From an uncultured Bacilli bacterium (GTDB taxonomy: Bacteria; Bacillota_I; Bacilli_A; RFN20; CAG-826): DNA of 64,000 nt. Positions 34,450-46,397 of the stretch are shown piece by piece. A program made the translations under genes and the position numbers. How positions within the stretch are numbered: the stretch's first letter is position 1; every line of letters starts with the position of its first letter. The stretch spans positions 20,433 through 84,432 of the forward strand of contig CAJOMQ010000005.1 of NCBI GenBank assembly GCA_905236715.1, in the 5' to 3' direction. The notes under the pieces are model-generated. The model ran no database searches. It saw only the letters and a list, made by a program, of their open reading frames with translations, and was not told where the DNA came from.

Positions 34450-34989
34450 ATGAATGAAGTCGCGTCTCGTTATGGTTTAGCTTTATATTCTCTTGCTTTG
34501 GAAAAAGATAAGGTTTTACTTTGGCAAGAAGAAGTAAAAGAAATAATGCGTGCTTTTAAAGAGAACGCGGATTTTATCATGGTTTTAGGCAGTGATTTCT
34601 TATCGATGGAAGAAAGAAAACTAATGCTTCGTACCACTTTAAAAGGAGTGGACAACGAGATTGTTTCTTTATTAGAAATCGCCATTAATAATCACCGCAC
34701 AAATGAAATTAATAATATCCTTTTAGCTTTTAATTCTTTGTGTAACGAATATCAAGGAATTGAAGAAGGATACCTTTATAGTAGTGTTCCATTAGATGAA
34801 TCTACGATTGATCAAATAAGTGAAAAAATATCTAGTATTGAGCATCATAAAATCGCTCTTATCAATCATATTGATCCCAACCTTATTGGTGGTGTCAAAG
34901 TGGTGGTACATGACCGTATTTATGATGGTTCAATCAAACATCATCTCGAACAGATGAAAAAAGACCTTTTAACAAAGGAGGGCAAATAA
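34450..34989 (+). CDS. atpH: ATP synthase F1 subunit delta
   Basis: A 179-residue stalk subunit linking subunit b to the alpha3beta3 head. The N-terminal YGLALYSLALE and the C-terminal DPNLIGGVKVVVHDRIYDGSI are family signatures. The gene sits 3 nt after atpF and directly abuts atpA. Confidence 0.93.
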   Translation: MNEVASRYGLALYSLALEKDKVLLWQEEVKEIMRAFKENADFIMVLGSDFLSMEERKLMLRTTLKGVDNEIVSLLEIAINNHRTNEINNILLAFNSLCNEYQGIEEGYLYSSVPLDESTIDQISEKISSIEHHKIALINHIDPNLIGGVKVVVHDRIYDGSIKHHLEQMKKDLLTKEGK

Positions 34990-36495
34990 ATGAAAATCAA
35001 TGCCAATGAAATAAGTGCCTTAATCAAAGAACAAATTAAAAATTATCATGCCAAAGTCGACGCTAATGATGTCGGAACTGTGGTCACCGTCGGTGATGGA
35101 ATTGCCATTATCTATGGTCTAGATAAAGCGATGCTAGGAGAATTATTAATTTTCCCACACGATGTTTATGGCATGGTGATGAATTTAGAAACCGATTCTG
35201 TCGGAGCGGTTTTAATGGGTGATGATTCTTTGATTAAAGAAGGGGATGTTGTGAAAAGAACTGGTGAAGTTATGGAAGTCCCTGTTGGGGAAGCGATGCT
35301 TGGCCGTGTTGTTAATGCCTTAGGTCAACCAATTGATGGCTTAGGAGAAATTAAGACCACCAGTCGTCGCCCCATTGAAGTTATTGCCCCCGGTGTTATT
35401 AAAAGAAAGTCAGTGGATACTCCTTTAGAAACTGGTTTAACCGCGATTGATGCGATGACCCCGATTGGTCGTGGTCAACGTGAATTAATTATCGGTGATC
35501 GTCAAACCGGTAAAACCGCAATCGCTATTGATGCTATCATCAATCAAAAAGATAAAGATGTCATTTGTATTTATGTCGCTATCGGGCAAAAGAATTCCAC
35601 GGTCGCACAAATCGTGGAGAAATTACGTAATCACCACGCTCTTAGTTACACAATGGTGGTAGCCGCTACCGCTAGTGAACCCGCTCCATTACTTTATATT
35701 GCACCATATGCTGGATGTGCCATGGCGGAAGAATTCATGAGCCAAGGTAAAGATGTTTTAATTGTCTATGATGATTTAAGCAAACACGCTGTCGCTTATC
35801 GTACTTTATCTTTGTTATTAAAACGTTCGCCTGGTCGTGAAGCTTATCCTGGTGATGTCTTCTATTTACATTCTCGTTTACTAGAAAGAGCGTGCAAATT
35901 AGCCCCCGAATATGGTGGAGGTAGTATTACTGCTTTACCGATTGTGGAAACTCAATCTGGTGATATTTCCGCTTATATTCCCACCAATGTCATCTCCATT
36001 ACCGATGGACAAATATTCTTAAATACCGATTTATTTAATGCTGGTCAAAGACCCGCGATTGATAGTGGACTTTCCGTTTCTCGTGTTGGTGGCGCCGCGC
36101 AATTTAAAGCCACCAAGCAAGTCGCTAAATCTTTAAAAATTGATTTAGCCAATTTCACGGAAATGAAATCATTCTCCCAATTTGGTAGTGATTTAGATAA
36201 ATCCACTTTAGCGGTATTAAAACACGGTGAAACCTTATTAGCGATGCTCCGTCAAGAGCAATACAAACCCCGTCAATTAGATCAACAAGTCTTTGAATTA
36301 TATCTATCAAATACCCGTTATTTAGATAATGTTGAACCCAATAAAGTCAGAGAAACAATTGATAGTTGTTATGATTTTATCGCCGCGAATAACAAAGAAA
36401 TATTCCCATCAATCAATAAAAATAAACAAATCTTACCCGAAATCGAAGCGGCTTTAAAACAAGCTGTGGAAACCTATTTTAACGGACAAAAATAA
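34990..36495 (+). CDS. atpA: ATP synthase F1 subunit alpha
   Basis: A 501-residue non-catalytic nucleotide-binding subunit of normal length. Walker [11 protein letters not shown] is at about residues 168-177, [12 protein letters not shown] is the Walker B region, and the arginine finger lies in the [10 protein letters not shown] block. AAAGGAGGG precedes the ATG. A complete atpBEFHAGDC set follows the standard order. Confidence 0.97.
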   Translation: MKINANEISALIKEQIKNYHAKVDANDVGTVVTVGDGIAIIYGLDKAMLGELLIFPHDVYGMVMNLETDSVGAVLMGDDSLIKEGDVVKRTGEVMEVPVGEAMLGRVVNALGQPIDGLGEIKTTSRRPIEVIAPGVIKRKSVDTPLETGLTAIDAMTPIGRGQRELIIGDRQTGKTAIAIDAIINQKDKDVICIYVAIGQKNSTVAQIVEKLRNHHALSYTMVVAATASEPAPLLYIAPYAGCAMAEEFMSQGKDVLIVYDDLSKHAVAYRTLSLLLKRSPGREAYPGDVFYLHSRLLERACKLAPEYGGGSITALPIVETQSGDISAYIPTNVISITDGQIFLNTDLFNAGQRPAIDSGLSVSRVGGAAQFKATKQVAKSLKIDLANFTEMKSFSQFGSDLDKSTLAVLKHGETLLAMLRQEQYKPRQLDQQVFELYLSNTRYLDNVEPNKVRETIDSCYDFIAANNKEIFPSINKNKQILPEIEAALKQAVETYFNGQK

Positions 36496-36498
36496 TCT

Positions 36499-39147
<2,649 letters not shown>

Positions 39148-39164
<17 letters not shown>

Positions 39165-39981
39165 TCAAAAATGATTGGAAATTAGAACCGCTATTAATTG
39201 TATAATCAGCGGTTTTATTTTCTTCGCCATTTTCATATATGCAGGCGAATTTATCAGTGTAATCAAAACCAAAATAAGAAGCGATTTCTAAATAATTATC
39301 TTCACTTAAATCGTTTTTATTAATAATGAGGATGTTTTTATCACATTTTTTGGTGAAAGCTTTATAAATTGTTTTATATAAATCAATAGAAATAAGAGAA
39401 GCATCATCATAAGAATAAATGAGACAATTTTTATTGTCGTTTATAAAAGTTTTTACGGTATTTAAATTATTGGCGCAATATAAATTGGTGGAATAAAAAT
39501 GTTTATTGATGATCGTGGCGAACGCATTATAAGAACCAAATTTTGAATTACTAACTTGATAGGTTAATTCTCCATCTTTGATTAATAGCATCGCGGGGGT
39601 GCCTTCATAGCCCGAGAAAACTTCGGGATAATCATTTTTCACAAATAAATAATCTTCTTCGCTTTCAAAGGTAATCTTATAAAATTGACGCCCAGTGTTA
39701 CGGATATATTTTCCTAGGATAGGTTTGAAATTTATGCAGTGAGAACAATATTCACCATAAATATAAAGAGGAAAACTCTCTTTGTTATCCAATAATTCAT
39801 GTAATCTTAACGGAGTCAGTGAATAAATTGTGTCATAATAATCTTCATCTTTGGCTAAATTGTTATAAGTGTTTGCATAATTAGTCAAAGAGACCAAACT
39901 ATGTTGGCTATCAATTTGATTACAACTCACTAGTGAAGTGACAATTAATAAGGGAAAGACGAGATATTTTCTTTTACGCAT
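39148..39981 (-). CDS. Thioredoxin-like lipoprotein (CSHC motif)
   Basis: A 277-residue probable lipoprotein: basic start, hydrophobic stretch, lipobox LVSC with the modified Cys at about residue 20. Residues 70-170 look like a thioredoxin fold: YIYGEYCSHCINFKPIL carries a CxxC pair (CSHC), and a cis-Pro-like GTPAMLLIKDGE lies later. A second half (190-277) is less clear. It should act outside the membrane as a thiol-disulfide protein. TATAGT (39993-39988) lies 6 nt before the ATG. A shorter protein of the same type lies at 41147-41623. Confidence 0.78.
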
Positions 39982-39987
39982 AGAGGT

Positions 39988-39993
39988 ACTATA
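39988..39993 (-). promoter_or_regulatory. -10 box of the thioredoxin-like lipoprotein gene
   Basis: TATAGT on the minus strand ends 6 nt before the ATG at 39981; no Shine-Dalgarno site fits, so the layout is leaderless. The -35 is not convincing. Confidence 0.45.
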
Positions 39994-40058
39994 CCATATT
40001 TTATGACATAATTTTATTTAATTATGCTAAAGTAATATTGAATTTTGGAGGATTTTGT

Positions 40059-40622
40059 ATGCATTGTTGGCATGATGTACAACCAAATCGCATTACCGCG
40101 GATGAATTTGTGGCCCTGATTGAAATTTCTAAAGGTAGCAAAAATAAATATGAATTAGATAAAGAAACTGGTCATTTAATTCTTGACCGTGTCTTATTTA
40201 CGTCGACTATTTATCCACAAAATTATGGTTTCATCCCCCGTACTTATGCCCAAGATTACGATCCTCTTGATGTTTTAGTTTTATGTTCGGAATCCATTTT
40301 GCCCATGTCTTTTGTTAGATGCACCCCAATCGGTGTGATGATTATGAAAGACAATGGCTTACCAGATGAAAAAATCATCGCGGTTTGTCAGGATGATGCT
40401 TTTTATAAAGACTTCAAAGATATCCAAGATATCCCTCCTCACATCATGGATGAAATTAAACATTTCTTCGCGGTCTATAAATCCTTAGAAGGAAAAGATA
40501 CGGAAATTGGTGATATTCTCGGTGCTAAAGAGGCCAAAGAAATCATTAATAAATCTCTTTCTTCTTATAAACGCGATATTGAACCCAAAATTAAAGCGGA
40601 AAGAAATGCCCGCGGATATTAA
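40059..40622 (+). CDS. ppa: Inorganic pyrophosphatase, family I
   Basis: Hydrolyses PPi to two phosphates. 187 residues from the ATG at 40059, which has GGAGG upstream; a longer frame from 40038 is less likely. Motifs: SKNKYELDKETG, the YPQNYGFIP block, and DYDPLDVLVL with the catalytic aspartates. The metal-binding acidic residues of the family are present. Presence of a PPi-consuming phosphofructokinase in the same genome makes control of PPi interesting. Confidence 0.94.
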   Translation: MHCWHDVQPNRITADEFVALIEISKGSKNKYELDKETGHLILDRVLFTSTIYPQNYGFIPRTYAQDYDPLDVLVLCSESILPMSFVRCTPIGVMIMKDNGLPDEKIIAVCQDDAFYKDFKDIQDIPPHIMDEIKHFFAVYKSLEGKDTEIGDILGAKEAKEIINKSLSSYKRDIEPKIKAERNARGY

Positions 40623-40625
40623 ATT

Positions 40626-41150
40626 ATGATCAATGTCGTTTTATATCGACCAGAAAAACCCCAAAATACCGGAAATATCATGCGTACTTGTGTAGCTATC
40701 CACGCGACTTTACACATTATCGGCCCCCTTTCTTTTTCCATTGATTCGAAAGATTTAAAACGTGTCGGTATGGATTATATCGATGATTTGAAGATGATTT
40801 ATTATCCAACTTACGAAGATTTTGCTAAAAAATATCATGAACAAGAAATCTTTTATGTGACCCGCTACGCGAATAAGGTCTATAGTGGTTTTTCTTTTGC
40901 GGATTCAAGTAAAGATATATTTGTGATGTTTGGCAGAGAATCCACTGGTATTCCACACGATATTTTAAGAGAGCATCCCGACCATTTATTAAGAATTCCG
41001 ATGGTGCCCGAAGCGCGTAGCTTAAATCTTTCCAATTGTGTGGCGATAATTGTTTATGAAATATTAAGACAACAACAATTTCCTAATCTCGCCACTAGTG
41101 AAGCCATTAAAGGCGAAGATTTCTTAATTAAGGAGAAACAAAAGCAATGA
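40626..41150 (+). CDS. trmL: tRNA (cytidine(34)-2'-O)-methyltransferase
   Basis: A 174-residue SPOUT-class enzyme that 2'-O-methylates the wobble base of tRNA-Leu. Motif 1 RPEKPQNTGNIMRTC, motif 2 VMFGRESTGIP and motif 3 IPMVPEARSLNLSNCVAI are all present, forming the knotted SAM site. Placed 3 nt after ppa and overlapping the next gene by an ATGA. Confidence 0.93.
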   Translation: MINVVLYRPEKPQNTGNIMRTCVAIHATLHIIGPLSFSIDSKDLKRVGMDYIDDLKMIYYPTYEDFAKKYHEQEIFYVTRYANKVYSGFSFADSSKDIFVMFGRESTGIPHDILREHPDHLLRIPMVPEARSLNLSNCVAIIVYEILRQQQFPNLATSEAIKGEDFLIKEKQKQ

Positions 41151-41623
41151 AAAAAATATCACCCATTTTGCTTTGTTTACCATTTCTTGTTGGTTGTAAA
41201 ACCTCCTATAATTTTCATCCCTATGAAGGTGAAAAAATCGTTTTAGATTATTGTGAAGATGGCGATTTAATTCAAGTGGATGCTGATCAATTATATGAAG
41301 ATGTCATCACCAATCATAAATCGACCATTTATTTATTTGGCTTATCATCTTGTTCTGCGTGCAATAACGTGAAAAATAATTTAAAAACTTATGCAACCGG
41401 TTATCACTGCAATTTATATTGGATAGAAATGCGCGATGTTTTACAAAATAGCGAAAGTATCGATAAAGTAAAAAAAGCCACTGTGGGCTATTATGAATGG
41501 GGCGAAAATGATGCTTATCCAGAAGTCTATTTCTTCTTAAAAGGAGATGTGGCTTTCCGTTGTGGAGAAACGGATGTAACGACTTTCATTTCTAATTATG
41601 TGGAAGTAGATTCTAACCATTAA
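41147..41623 (+). CDS. Small thioredoxin-like lipoprotein (CSAC motif)
   Basis: A 158-residue protein with a signal peptide and lipobox LVGC (Cys about residue 17). FGLSSCSACNNVKNNL contains a CxxC pair at about 70-73, in the position of a thioredoxin active site; DAYPEVYFFLKGD holds the expected Pro. Hence a probable extracytoplasmic thiol-redox lipoprotein, a short analogue of the 39148-39981 protein. It follows trmL with an ATGA overlap and overlaps rqcH tail-to-tail by 11 nt. Confidence 0.75.
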   Translation: MKKISPILLCLPFLVGCKTSYNFHPYEGEKIVLDYCEDGDLIQVDADQLYEDVITNHKSTIYLFGLSSCSACNNVKNNLKTYATGYHCNLYWIEMRDVLQNSESIDKVKKATVGYYEWGENDAYPEVYFFLKGDVAFRCGETDVTTFISNYVEVDSNH

Positions 41624-42980
41624 TTAATAATTTCTTTGTGGATTCACGAATATTTTTAATCACAATACTTTGATAGGAAGTTAATAAGGCTTGCCCTAAG
41701 AAACTTCCTTTTTTGATATTTTTGATTTGTGTATATTGGACTTCCCCGTCTTCTTGCCCACTCATTAATAAAGCCACTTCCGCGGCGGTCAAAATCATTT
41801 CATTATTTGGATGATCATTTTCTAAAATGACATGACTACCATGACTATCTTTGATATGGAAGAAGTAGTGGGTTTTCTTAGCTTTTTTAAAAGTCAATTC
41901 GTCATTTTGTTTGGCGTTTTTACCATAATATATTTTGTTATTTTCAATATTGATAACCCCAAAGGTAGATACCGGCATCTTCTTAGCAGTGGGGCGATAT
42001 TTTTTCGGGAATAATTCCTGATAAACCTGGGCTAAATCTTCATCTTTAAGATAAGGGATTTGCTTTAAAATCATCTGCAAATTAGCGATTTCTTCTTCCG
42101 TCTTTTTGATTTCTAATTGATCCATTTCGATAGTTCTTTTCGCTTTTTTATATTTTTTAAAATATTTTTCCGCATTATTACCTAACGAAAGAGAATAATC
42201 ATAATCAAGATGATTTTCTTCAACATATTTTTTTAATTCTTCGGGCTCTTGAGAGAACGCTAAAAGGGTGGTACCAACTTCTTGATAAGACAAATCTTCA
42301 TGAGCTTGGTTAATCGCTTTATCTAAAATTCCTAATTTATTGTTCAATGATTTAATTCTGGTTTTGATATGTGTGATGAGAGATTTATATTTTTCTAAAT
42401 TTCTCTCTTGTTTACTTTTTAAAAAATATTCTTCGGCTTCTTTGGCTAATTCTTCTAAATCGATGTTTTCTTCGGTACTAGATTTTTTATTTTCTAAAAA
42501 TTGATATTTCATTCCTCTAATTAAAGGACGAGAATTTTCTAATCCAGCGTAATGAGAGGCAAAAATTACTAAGCCATCTTGTAAAATAATGAGGTTTTGT
42601 CGATGCGGAATTAATTCGAGAATTAAAGTTCTATTTCTTTTCTCGTATAAATCATCTAATTTACTATATTCAATGGCTAAAATACGGTCATTATTAATCG
42701 TATGTATTTCTTGAATACATCCATCCTTGACCATCTTTCTTAATGTGTCATTTAATGCACCCACGATTGTGCCGGTGGCCACAATATCATTCACTAACGA
42801 AACAAAAGGTGATTGATGATTTAAAGAAACGAATAATTTTCCTTTCCGGTACATGGAAAAAGTAAAAAGAAAATCATGCGAATTAATCATCGTAATATTA
42901 GAAATATGATTGAAACGTAATTTTTCGTTTAAATCATTCGCAATCGTTTTTAAGTTACCGGAAGTAATTTTACATTTCAT
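41613..42980 (-). CDS. rqcH: NFACT protein RqcH (ribosome quality control)
   Basis: A 455-residue NFACT-family protein. Bacterial RqcH binds stalled 50S subunits and adds C-terminal Ala tails to nascent chains for degradation. NFACT-N is at residues 1-170, with the conserved Asp-Arg pair visible in NNDRILAIEY; a helical coiled-coil region follows (175-330) and a C-terminal NFACT-R domain has DSHGSHVILEN (about 375). It is shorter than the 570-residue Bacillus protein, so the coiled coil or linker is reduced. The ATG at 42980 has a leaderless-type promoter. Older annotations call it fibronectin-binding protein. Confidence 0.88.
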   Translation of the reverse strand: MKCKITSGNLKTIANDLNEKLRFNHISNITMINSHDFLFTFSMYRKGKLFVSLNHQSPFVSLVNDIVATGTIVGALNDTLRKMVKDGCIQEIHTINNDRILAIEYSKLDDLYEKRNRTLILELIPHRQNLIILQDGLVIFASHYAGLENSRPLIRGMKYQFLENKKSSTEENIDLEELAKEAEEYFLKSKQERNLEKYKSLITHIKTRIKSLNNKLGILDKAINQAHEDLSYQEVGTTLLAFSQEPEELKKYVEENHLDYDYSLSLGNNAEKYFKKYKKAKRTIEMDQLEIKKTEEEIANLQMILKQIPYLKDEDLAQVYQELFPKKYRPTAKKMPVSTFGVINIENNKIYYGKNAKQNDELTFKKAKKTHYFFHIKDSHGSHVILENDHPNNEMILTAAEVALLMSGQEDGEVQYTQIKNIKKGSFLGQALLTSYQSIVIKNIRESTKKLLING

Positions 42981-42987
42981 ATTTAAA

Positions 42988-43015
42988 ATTCTAACATCTT
43001 GTCAAAACATCGCAA
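42988..43015 (-). promoter_or_regulatory. rqcH promoter (leaderless layout)
   Basis: Minus strand: -35 TTGCGA (43015-43010), 16-bp spacer, -10 TAGAAT (42993-42988), then 7 nt to the ATG at 42980. Confidence 0.55.
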
Positions 43016-43072
43016 TAAAAGACATTTTCTAAGCAAAAATATTTATGTATTTTTCATATTTGATTTTTTTCT

Positions 43073-43101
43073 TTGCAGTTAGGGCTGCATTTATTTATAA
43101 T
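43073..43101 (+). promoter_or_regulatory. gmk operon promoter (leaderless layout)
   Basis: -35 TTGCAG (43073-43078), 17-bp spacer, perfect -10 TATAAT (43096-43101), then 8 nt to the ATG at 43110. It is the clearest leaderless promoter in the window. Confidence 0.75.
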
Positions 43102-43109
43102 GCAAGCAA

Positions 43110-43688
43110 ATGAAAAAAGGATTACTCGTCATCTTAAGTGGACCTTCTGGTGTTGGTAAAGGCACCGTCAGAAACCAAATTATGAAAGCGGGTCGCGTGG
43201 ACCTCGTTTATTCTATTTCGATGACCACGAGAGAAATTCGCGAAAAAGAAACCAATGGTGTGGAATATTATTTTGTCACCCCCGAAGAATTCCAAAGAAA
43301 TATCGATAATGATAATTTCCTCGAATGGGCGGATTTTGTCGGTCACCGTTATGGCACCCCCAAAGATAAAGTGGAAGAATTACGTAATCAGGGCAAAAAT
43401 GTCCTATTAGAAATTGAAATCAACGGCGCCAATCAAGTATTTAGCAAAGTCAATGATGACCGCGTGATCTCTTTCTTCTTGATGCCACCGAACTTTAAAG
43501 CCTTAGAAGATCGCATTAGAAAAAGAAAAAGTGAGAGTGAAGAAGTAATTCAAGCCCGCTTAGAAAAAGGCCGAAAAGAGATGAATATGACGGAAAATTA
43601 TGACTATATCATCAAAAATGATAAGGTCGAAAGAGCGGCGCGTGAAATTGAGGACTTAATTAAACGCAAATTAAAAGGTAAAATATAG
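43110..43688 (+). CDS. gmk: Guanylate kinase
   Basis: Phosphorylates GMP to GDP. 192 residues, normal length. The P-loop GPSGVGKGTV lies at residues 10-19; SMTTREIREKETNGVEYYF is the GMP-binding region. First gene of the gmk-priA cluster. rpoZ (omega), which normally follows, is absent; priA starts 8 nt later. Confidence 0.96.
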   Translation: MKKGLLVILSGPSGVGKGTVRNQIMKAGRVDLVYSISMTTREIREKETNGVEYYFVTPEEFQRNIDNDNFLEWADFVGHRYGTPKDKVEELRNQGKNVLLEIEINGANQVFSKVNDDRVISFFLMPPNFKALEDRIRKRKSESEEVIQARLEKGRKEMNMTENYDYIIKNDKVERAAREIEDLIKRKLKGKI

Positions 43689-43695
43689 GACGAAG

Positions 43696-45891
43696 ATGAA
43701 AGTAATAGAAGTATTAATCGAATACTCAATACAATCGTTAAATCGTCCTTTTTCTTATCTATATAACGGCAAGAAAAATATTAGCGAAGGTTTTCGTGTA
43801 CTTATTAATTTCAATAACAAACAAATCGTTGGCTATGTTTTAAAAACTTATGAGACCGAAAAAAGTAAAGAAGAATTACAAGATGATTTAGGCTTTAATT
43901 TAGAAGAAATTATCGATGTTATTGATGAATCTCCTTTATTGAATAAAGATTTATTGTCTTTAGCGGATCAAGTAAGCGAATATTATCTCGCCCCAAAAAT
44001 CAGTGTTTTACAAGCCATGCTCCCTCCTTCTTTGTCGCCAAGAAGAGGTTCTTTAAAAGCCCCGAAAATCGCTTATGACCAATATGTCAAAGTCATCGAT
44101 AATAACGAAGAAGGATTAACTGCAAAGCAAATCGAATTATTGCGACTGTTAAGCCAAGAAGACAAAGTCTTAAAAAGAGAAATTAAATCGAAAGCGATTT
44201 TAGATAAATTAATCGAATATCATAAAGTCAGTATTGAAAAAGTGGAAAAAAGAAGACTTTCTTTACCCAATTATTCTTATCATGAACCACCTCAATTAAC
44301 CGATGAGCAACAAAGAGTGGTGCAAGAATTCACTAGTAGCGAAGATGAAATCTATCTTTTAGAAGGTGTGACCGGTTCTGGGAAAACCGAAGTCTATCTT
44401 CACTTATCCGAAAAGGTTTTAAAAGAAGGAAGAGATGTTTTAATGCTCGTTCCGGAAATATCATTAACCCCCGTGATGGTGGAATATTTCTTAAAACGTT
44501 TCGCCAATAATGTCGCTATTTTGCATAGTGAGCTCACTCCCGCGGAAAAATATGATGAATATCGTAAAATCGCTAATGGGGAAGCCCATATTGTCGTCGG
44601 TGCTAGAAGCGCCATTTTTGCGCCTTTAAAAAATATCGGTTTAATTATTCTTGATGAAGAGCATGTCGAATCATATAAGCAAGATGTCACACCCTTTTAC
44701 CACGCTCGTGAAGTAGCCATTATGCGAGGAAAAATGCACCATAGCAAAGTCTTGTTAGCGAGTGCCACCCCCTCATTAGAATCACGAGCCAGAGCGCAAA
44801 AAGGTGTTTATCACCTCTTGCGTTTACCACATCGTATTAACGCTCAACCTCTTCCCGCGACCACCGTGGTGAATCTGGCGGATTATCGTAATTTAGATCG
44901 CGATTCCTATATGTTTTCTTTGCGACTCAGAAAAGAAATAAGAGGAGTATTAGATAGAAAAGAACAGGCTATTTTATTAATTAATCGACGTGGATTCTCT
45001 TCTTCCGTTTCTTGCCGTAAATGTGGACATGTATTTAAATGCCCAACATGTGGTATTGCTTTAACCTATCATAAGAGTGATTTGATGCTTAAATGTCATC
45101 ATTGTGATTATGTGGAAAAAAATCCGGAAATATGCCCCGAATGTGGTTCAACATATTTGATGAAAACCGGTTTCGGGACCGAAAGAATTGAAGAAGAAGT
45201 TAATCGTTTGTTCCCCGAAGCGAGAACTTTACGTTTAGATTCTGATTCGGCGAAAATCCGCACAAAAATCCCGCAAATTATTGAGCAATTCCGTAATAAA
45301 GAAGCTGATATTTTAATTGGTACGCAAATGATTGCGAAAGGTCATGACTTCCCCGATGTCACATTAGTGGGTGTCGTTTTAGCGGATATTGGTTTATCAA
45401 TGCCTAATTATCGTAGCAACGAAAGAGCGTTTCAATTGATCACGCAAGCCGTCGGTAGAAGCGGTCGTAGCGATAAAAAAGGACAAGCGATTATTCAAAC
45501 CTACATTCCTAGTCACTACGCCATCACTTTAGCGGCCCGTCAAGACTACGAACTCTTTTATCGTAAAGAGATGGAAATGCGGAAAATTCAATCCTATCCA
45601 CCTTATACTTTTTTAGCTAGTGTTACTCTTTCAGGGAAAACGGAAGACCATGTCATTGAAGGTATCTATGAAGTTGTGGATTTTCTTAATGCCAATTTAC
45701 AAGATGAAGCGATTATTTTAGGACCAACCACTCCTTATATTCCCTATCAAGGAAACCGCTATATGCGCACCGCTTTAATTAAATATCGCAATCAGAATTT
45801 AATTCATGATGTTTTAAAGAAATTACTCGATGTTTATCGACAAAAATCGGGCCTTAGTTTATCTATAAATATCGACCCATACAATTTTTAG
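43696..45891 (+). CDS. priA: Primosomal replication protein N' (helicase PriA)
   Basis: A 731-residue superfamily 2 helicase that restarts collapsed replication forks. The N-terminal 100 residues form the 3'-DNA-binding domain (VLIEYSIQSLNRPFSY). Walker A GVTGSGKTEVY is at about residues 221-231, and LDEEH is the DEEH box. Two zinc sites sit in the CRKCGHVFKCPTC and CHHC/CPEC stretch between about 437 and 485. IGTQMIAKGHDFP and QAVGRSGRSDKKG are motifs V and VI. A terminator hairpin follows immediately. Confidence 0.96.
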   Translation: MKVIEVLIEYSIQSLNRPFSYLYNGKKNISEGFRVLINFNNKQIVGYVLKTYETEKSKEELQDDLGFNLEEIIDVIDESPLLNKDLLSLADQVSEYYLAPKISVLQAMLPPSLSPRRGSLKAPKIAYDQYVKVIDNNEEGLTAKQIELLRLLSQEDKVLKREIKSKAILDKLIEYHKVSIEKVEKRRLSLPNYSYHEPPQLTDEQQRVVQEFTSSEDEIYLLEGVTGSGKTEVYLHLSEKVLKEGRDVLMLVPEISLTPVMVEYFLKRFANNVAILHSELTPAEKYDEYRKIANGEAHIVVGARSAIFAPLKNIGLIILDEEHVESYKQDVTPFYHAREVAIMRGKMHHSKVLLASATPSLESRARAQKGVYHLLRLPHRINAQPLPATTVVNLADYRNLDRDSYMFSLRLRKEIRGVLDRKEQAILLINRRGFSSSVSCRKCGHVFKCPTCGIALTYHKSDLMLKCHHCDYVEKNPEICPECGSTYLMKTGFGTERIEEEVNRLFPEARTLRLDSDSAKIRTKIPQIIEQFRNKEADILIGTQMIAKGHDFPDVTLVGVVLADIGLSMPNYRSNERAFQLITQAVGRSGRSDKKGQAIIQTYIPSHYAITLAARQDYELFYRKEMEMRKIQSYPPYTFLASVTLSGKTEDHVIEGIYEVVDFLNANLQDEAIILGPTTPYIPYQGNRYMRTALIKYRNQNLIHDVLKKLLDVYRQKSGLSLSINIDPYNF

Positions 45892-45914
45892 TAAAAAAAT
45901 GTATCGAAATATAT

Positions 45915-45941
45915 TATAATTAGCAACGAGGCTAATTTTTT
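45915..45941 (+). promoter_or_regulatory. Overlapping priA terminator and downstream promoter
   Basis: The stem AATTAGC (45918-45924) pairs with GCTAATT (45931-45937), with a T tract after it (terminator). A TATAAT -10 (45915-45920) overlaps its 5' arm. The next ATG (45942) follows the T run, with GAGG about 11 nt upstream. Confidence 0.55.
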
Positions 45942-46394
45942 ATGATTACAATTACATTTTATGGACTTGATCAATTCGTCGTTGGCAGACTCTCTCGTGA
46001 ATTGACTCCTTTATTATCGAAATTATATGAAGTGGAAGAAGATGAAATTAATTTTATCGCTCCTTCCGCGATGGTGTTTCATAAAGGCACCGAACAAACT
46101 TCTTGGAATATCTTGATTCGTGTTGATGCTCCTGAAAAAGCCGCACTTGTGCAATCACAAGCGGCTGATTTGTTATTAAAAGGGATTGGCGAAGTAGCCA
46201 TTCATAAAACCGTGGAATTTAATTATTACCACACCTCCAGTCGCATTGTTCATTTAGATCCTACATATCCTCGTTATCTCACCGAAGAAAATATCGTTGG
46301 TGTGGAAGGGGAAGAATATGAAGAAATGGAAGAAGGAGAAGGCGAAGACCAAATCTATACCGGTGATATCTTCGCTAATTTTGGAGATAAATAA
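45942..46394 (+). CDS. Tautomerase-like (DUF1904-like) protein
   Basis: A 150-residue protein. Residues 1-100 (YGLDQFVVGRLSRELTPLLSKL, then FIAPSAMVF, SWNILIRVDAPE) suggest a small alpha/beta fold related to DUF1904/tautomerase-type proteins. The last 45 residues form an acidic tail with many Glu and Gly (GEEYEEMEEGEGEDQ). It occupies the place where def and fmt lie in Bacillus, 3 nt before the RsmB-like gene, so it may serve the ribosome; this is speculation. Function unknown. Confidence 0.5.
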   Translation: MITITFYGLDQFVVGRLSRELTPLLSKLYEVEEDEINFIAPSAMVFHKGTEQTSWNILIRVDAPEKAALVQSQAADLLLKGIGEVAIHKTVEFNYYHTSSRIVHLDPTYPRYLTEENIVGVEGEEYEEMEEGEGEDQIYTGDIFANFGDK

Positions 46395-46397
46395 TTC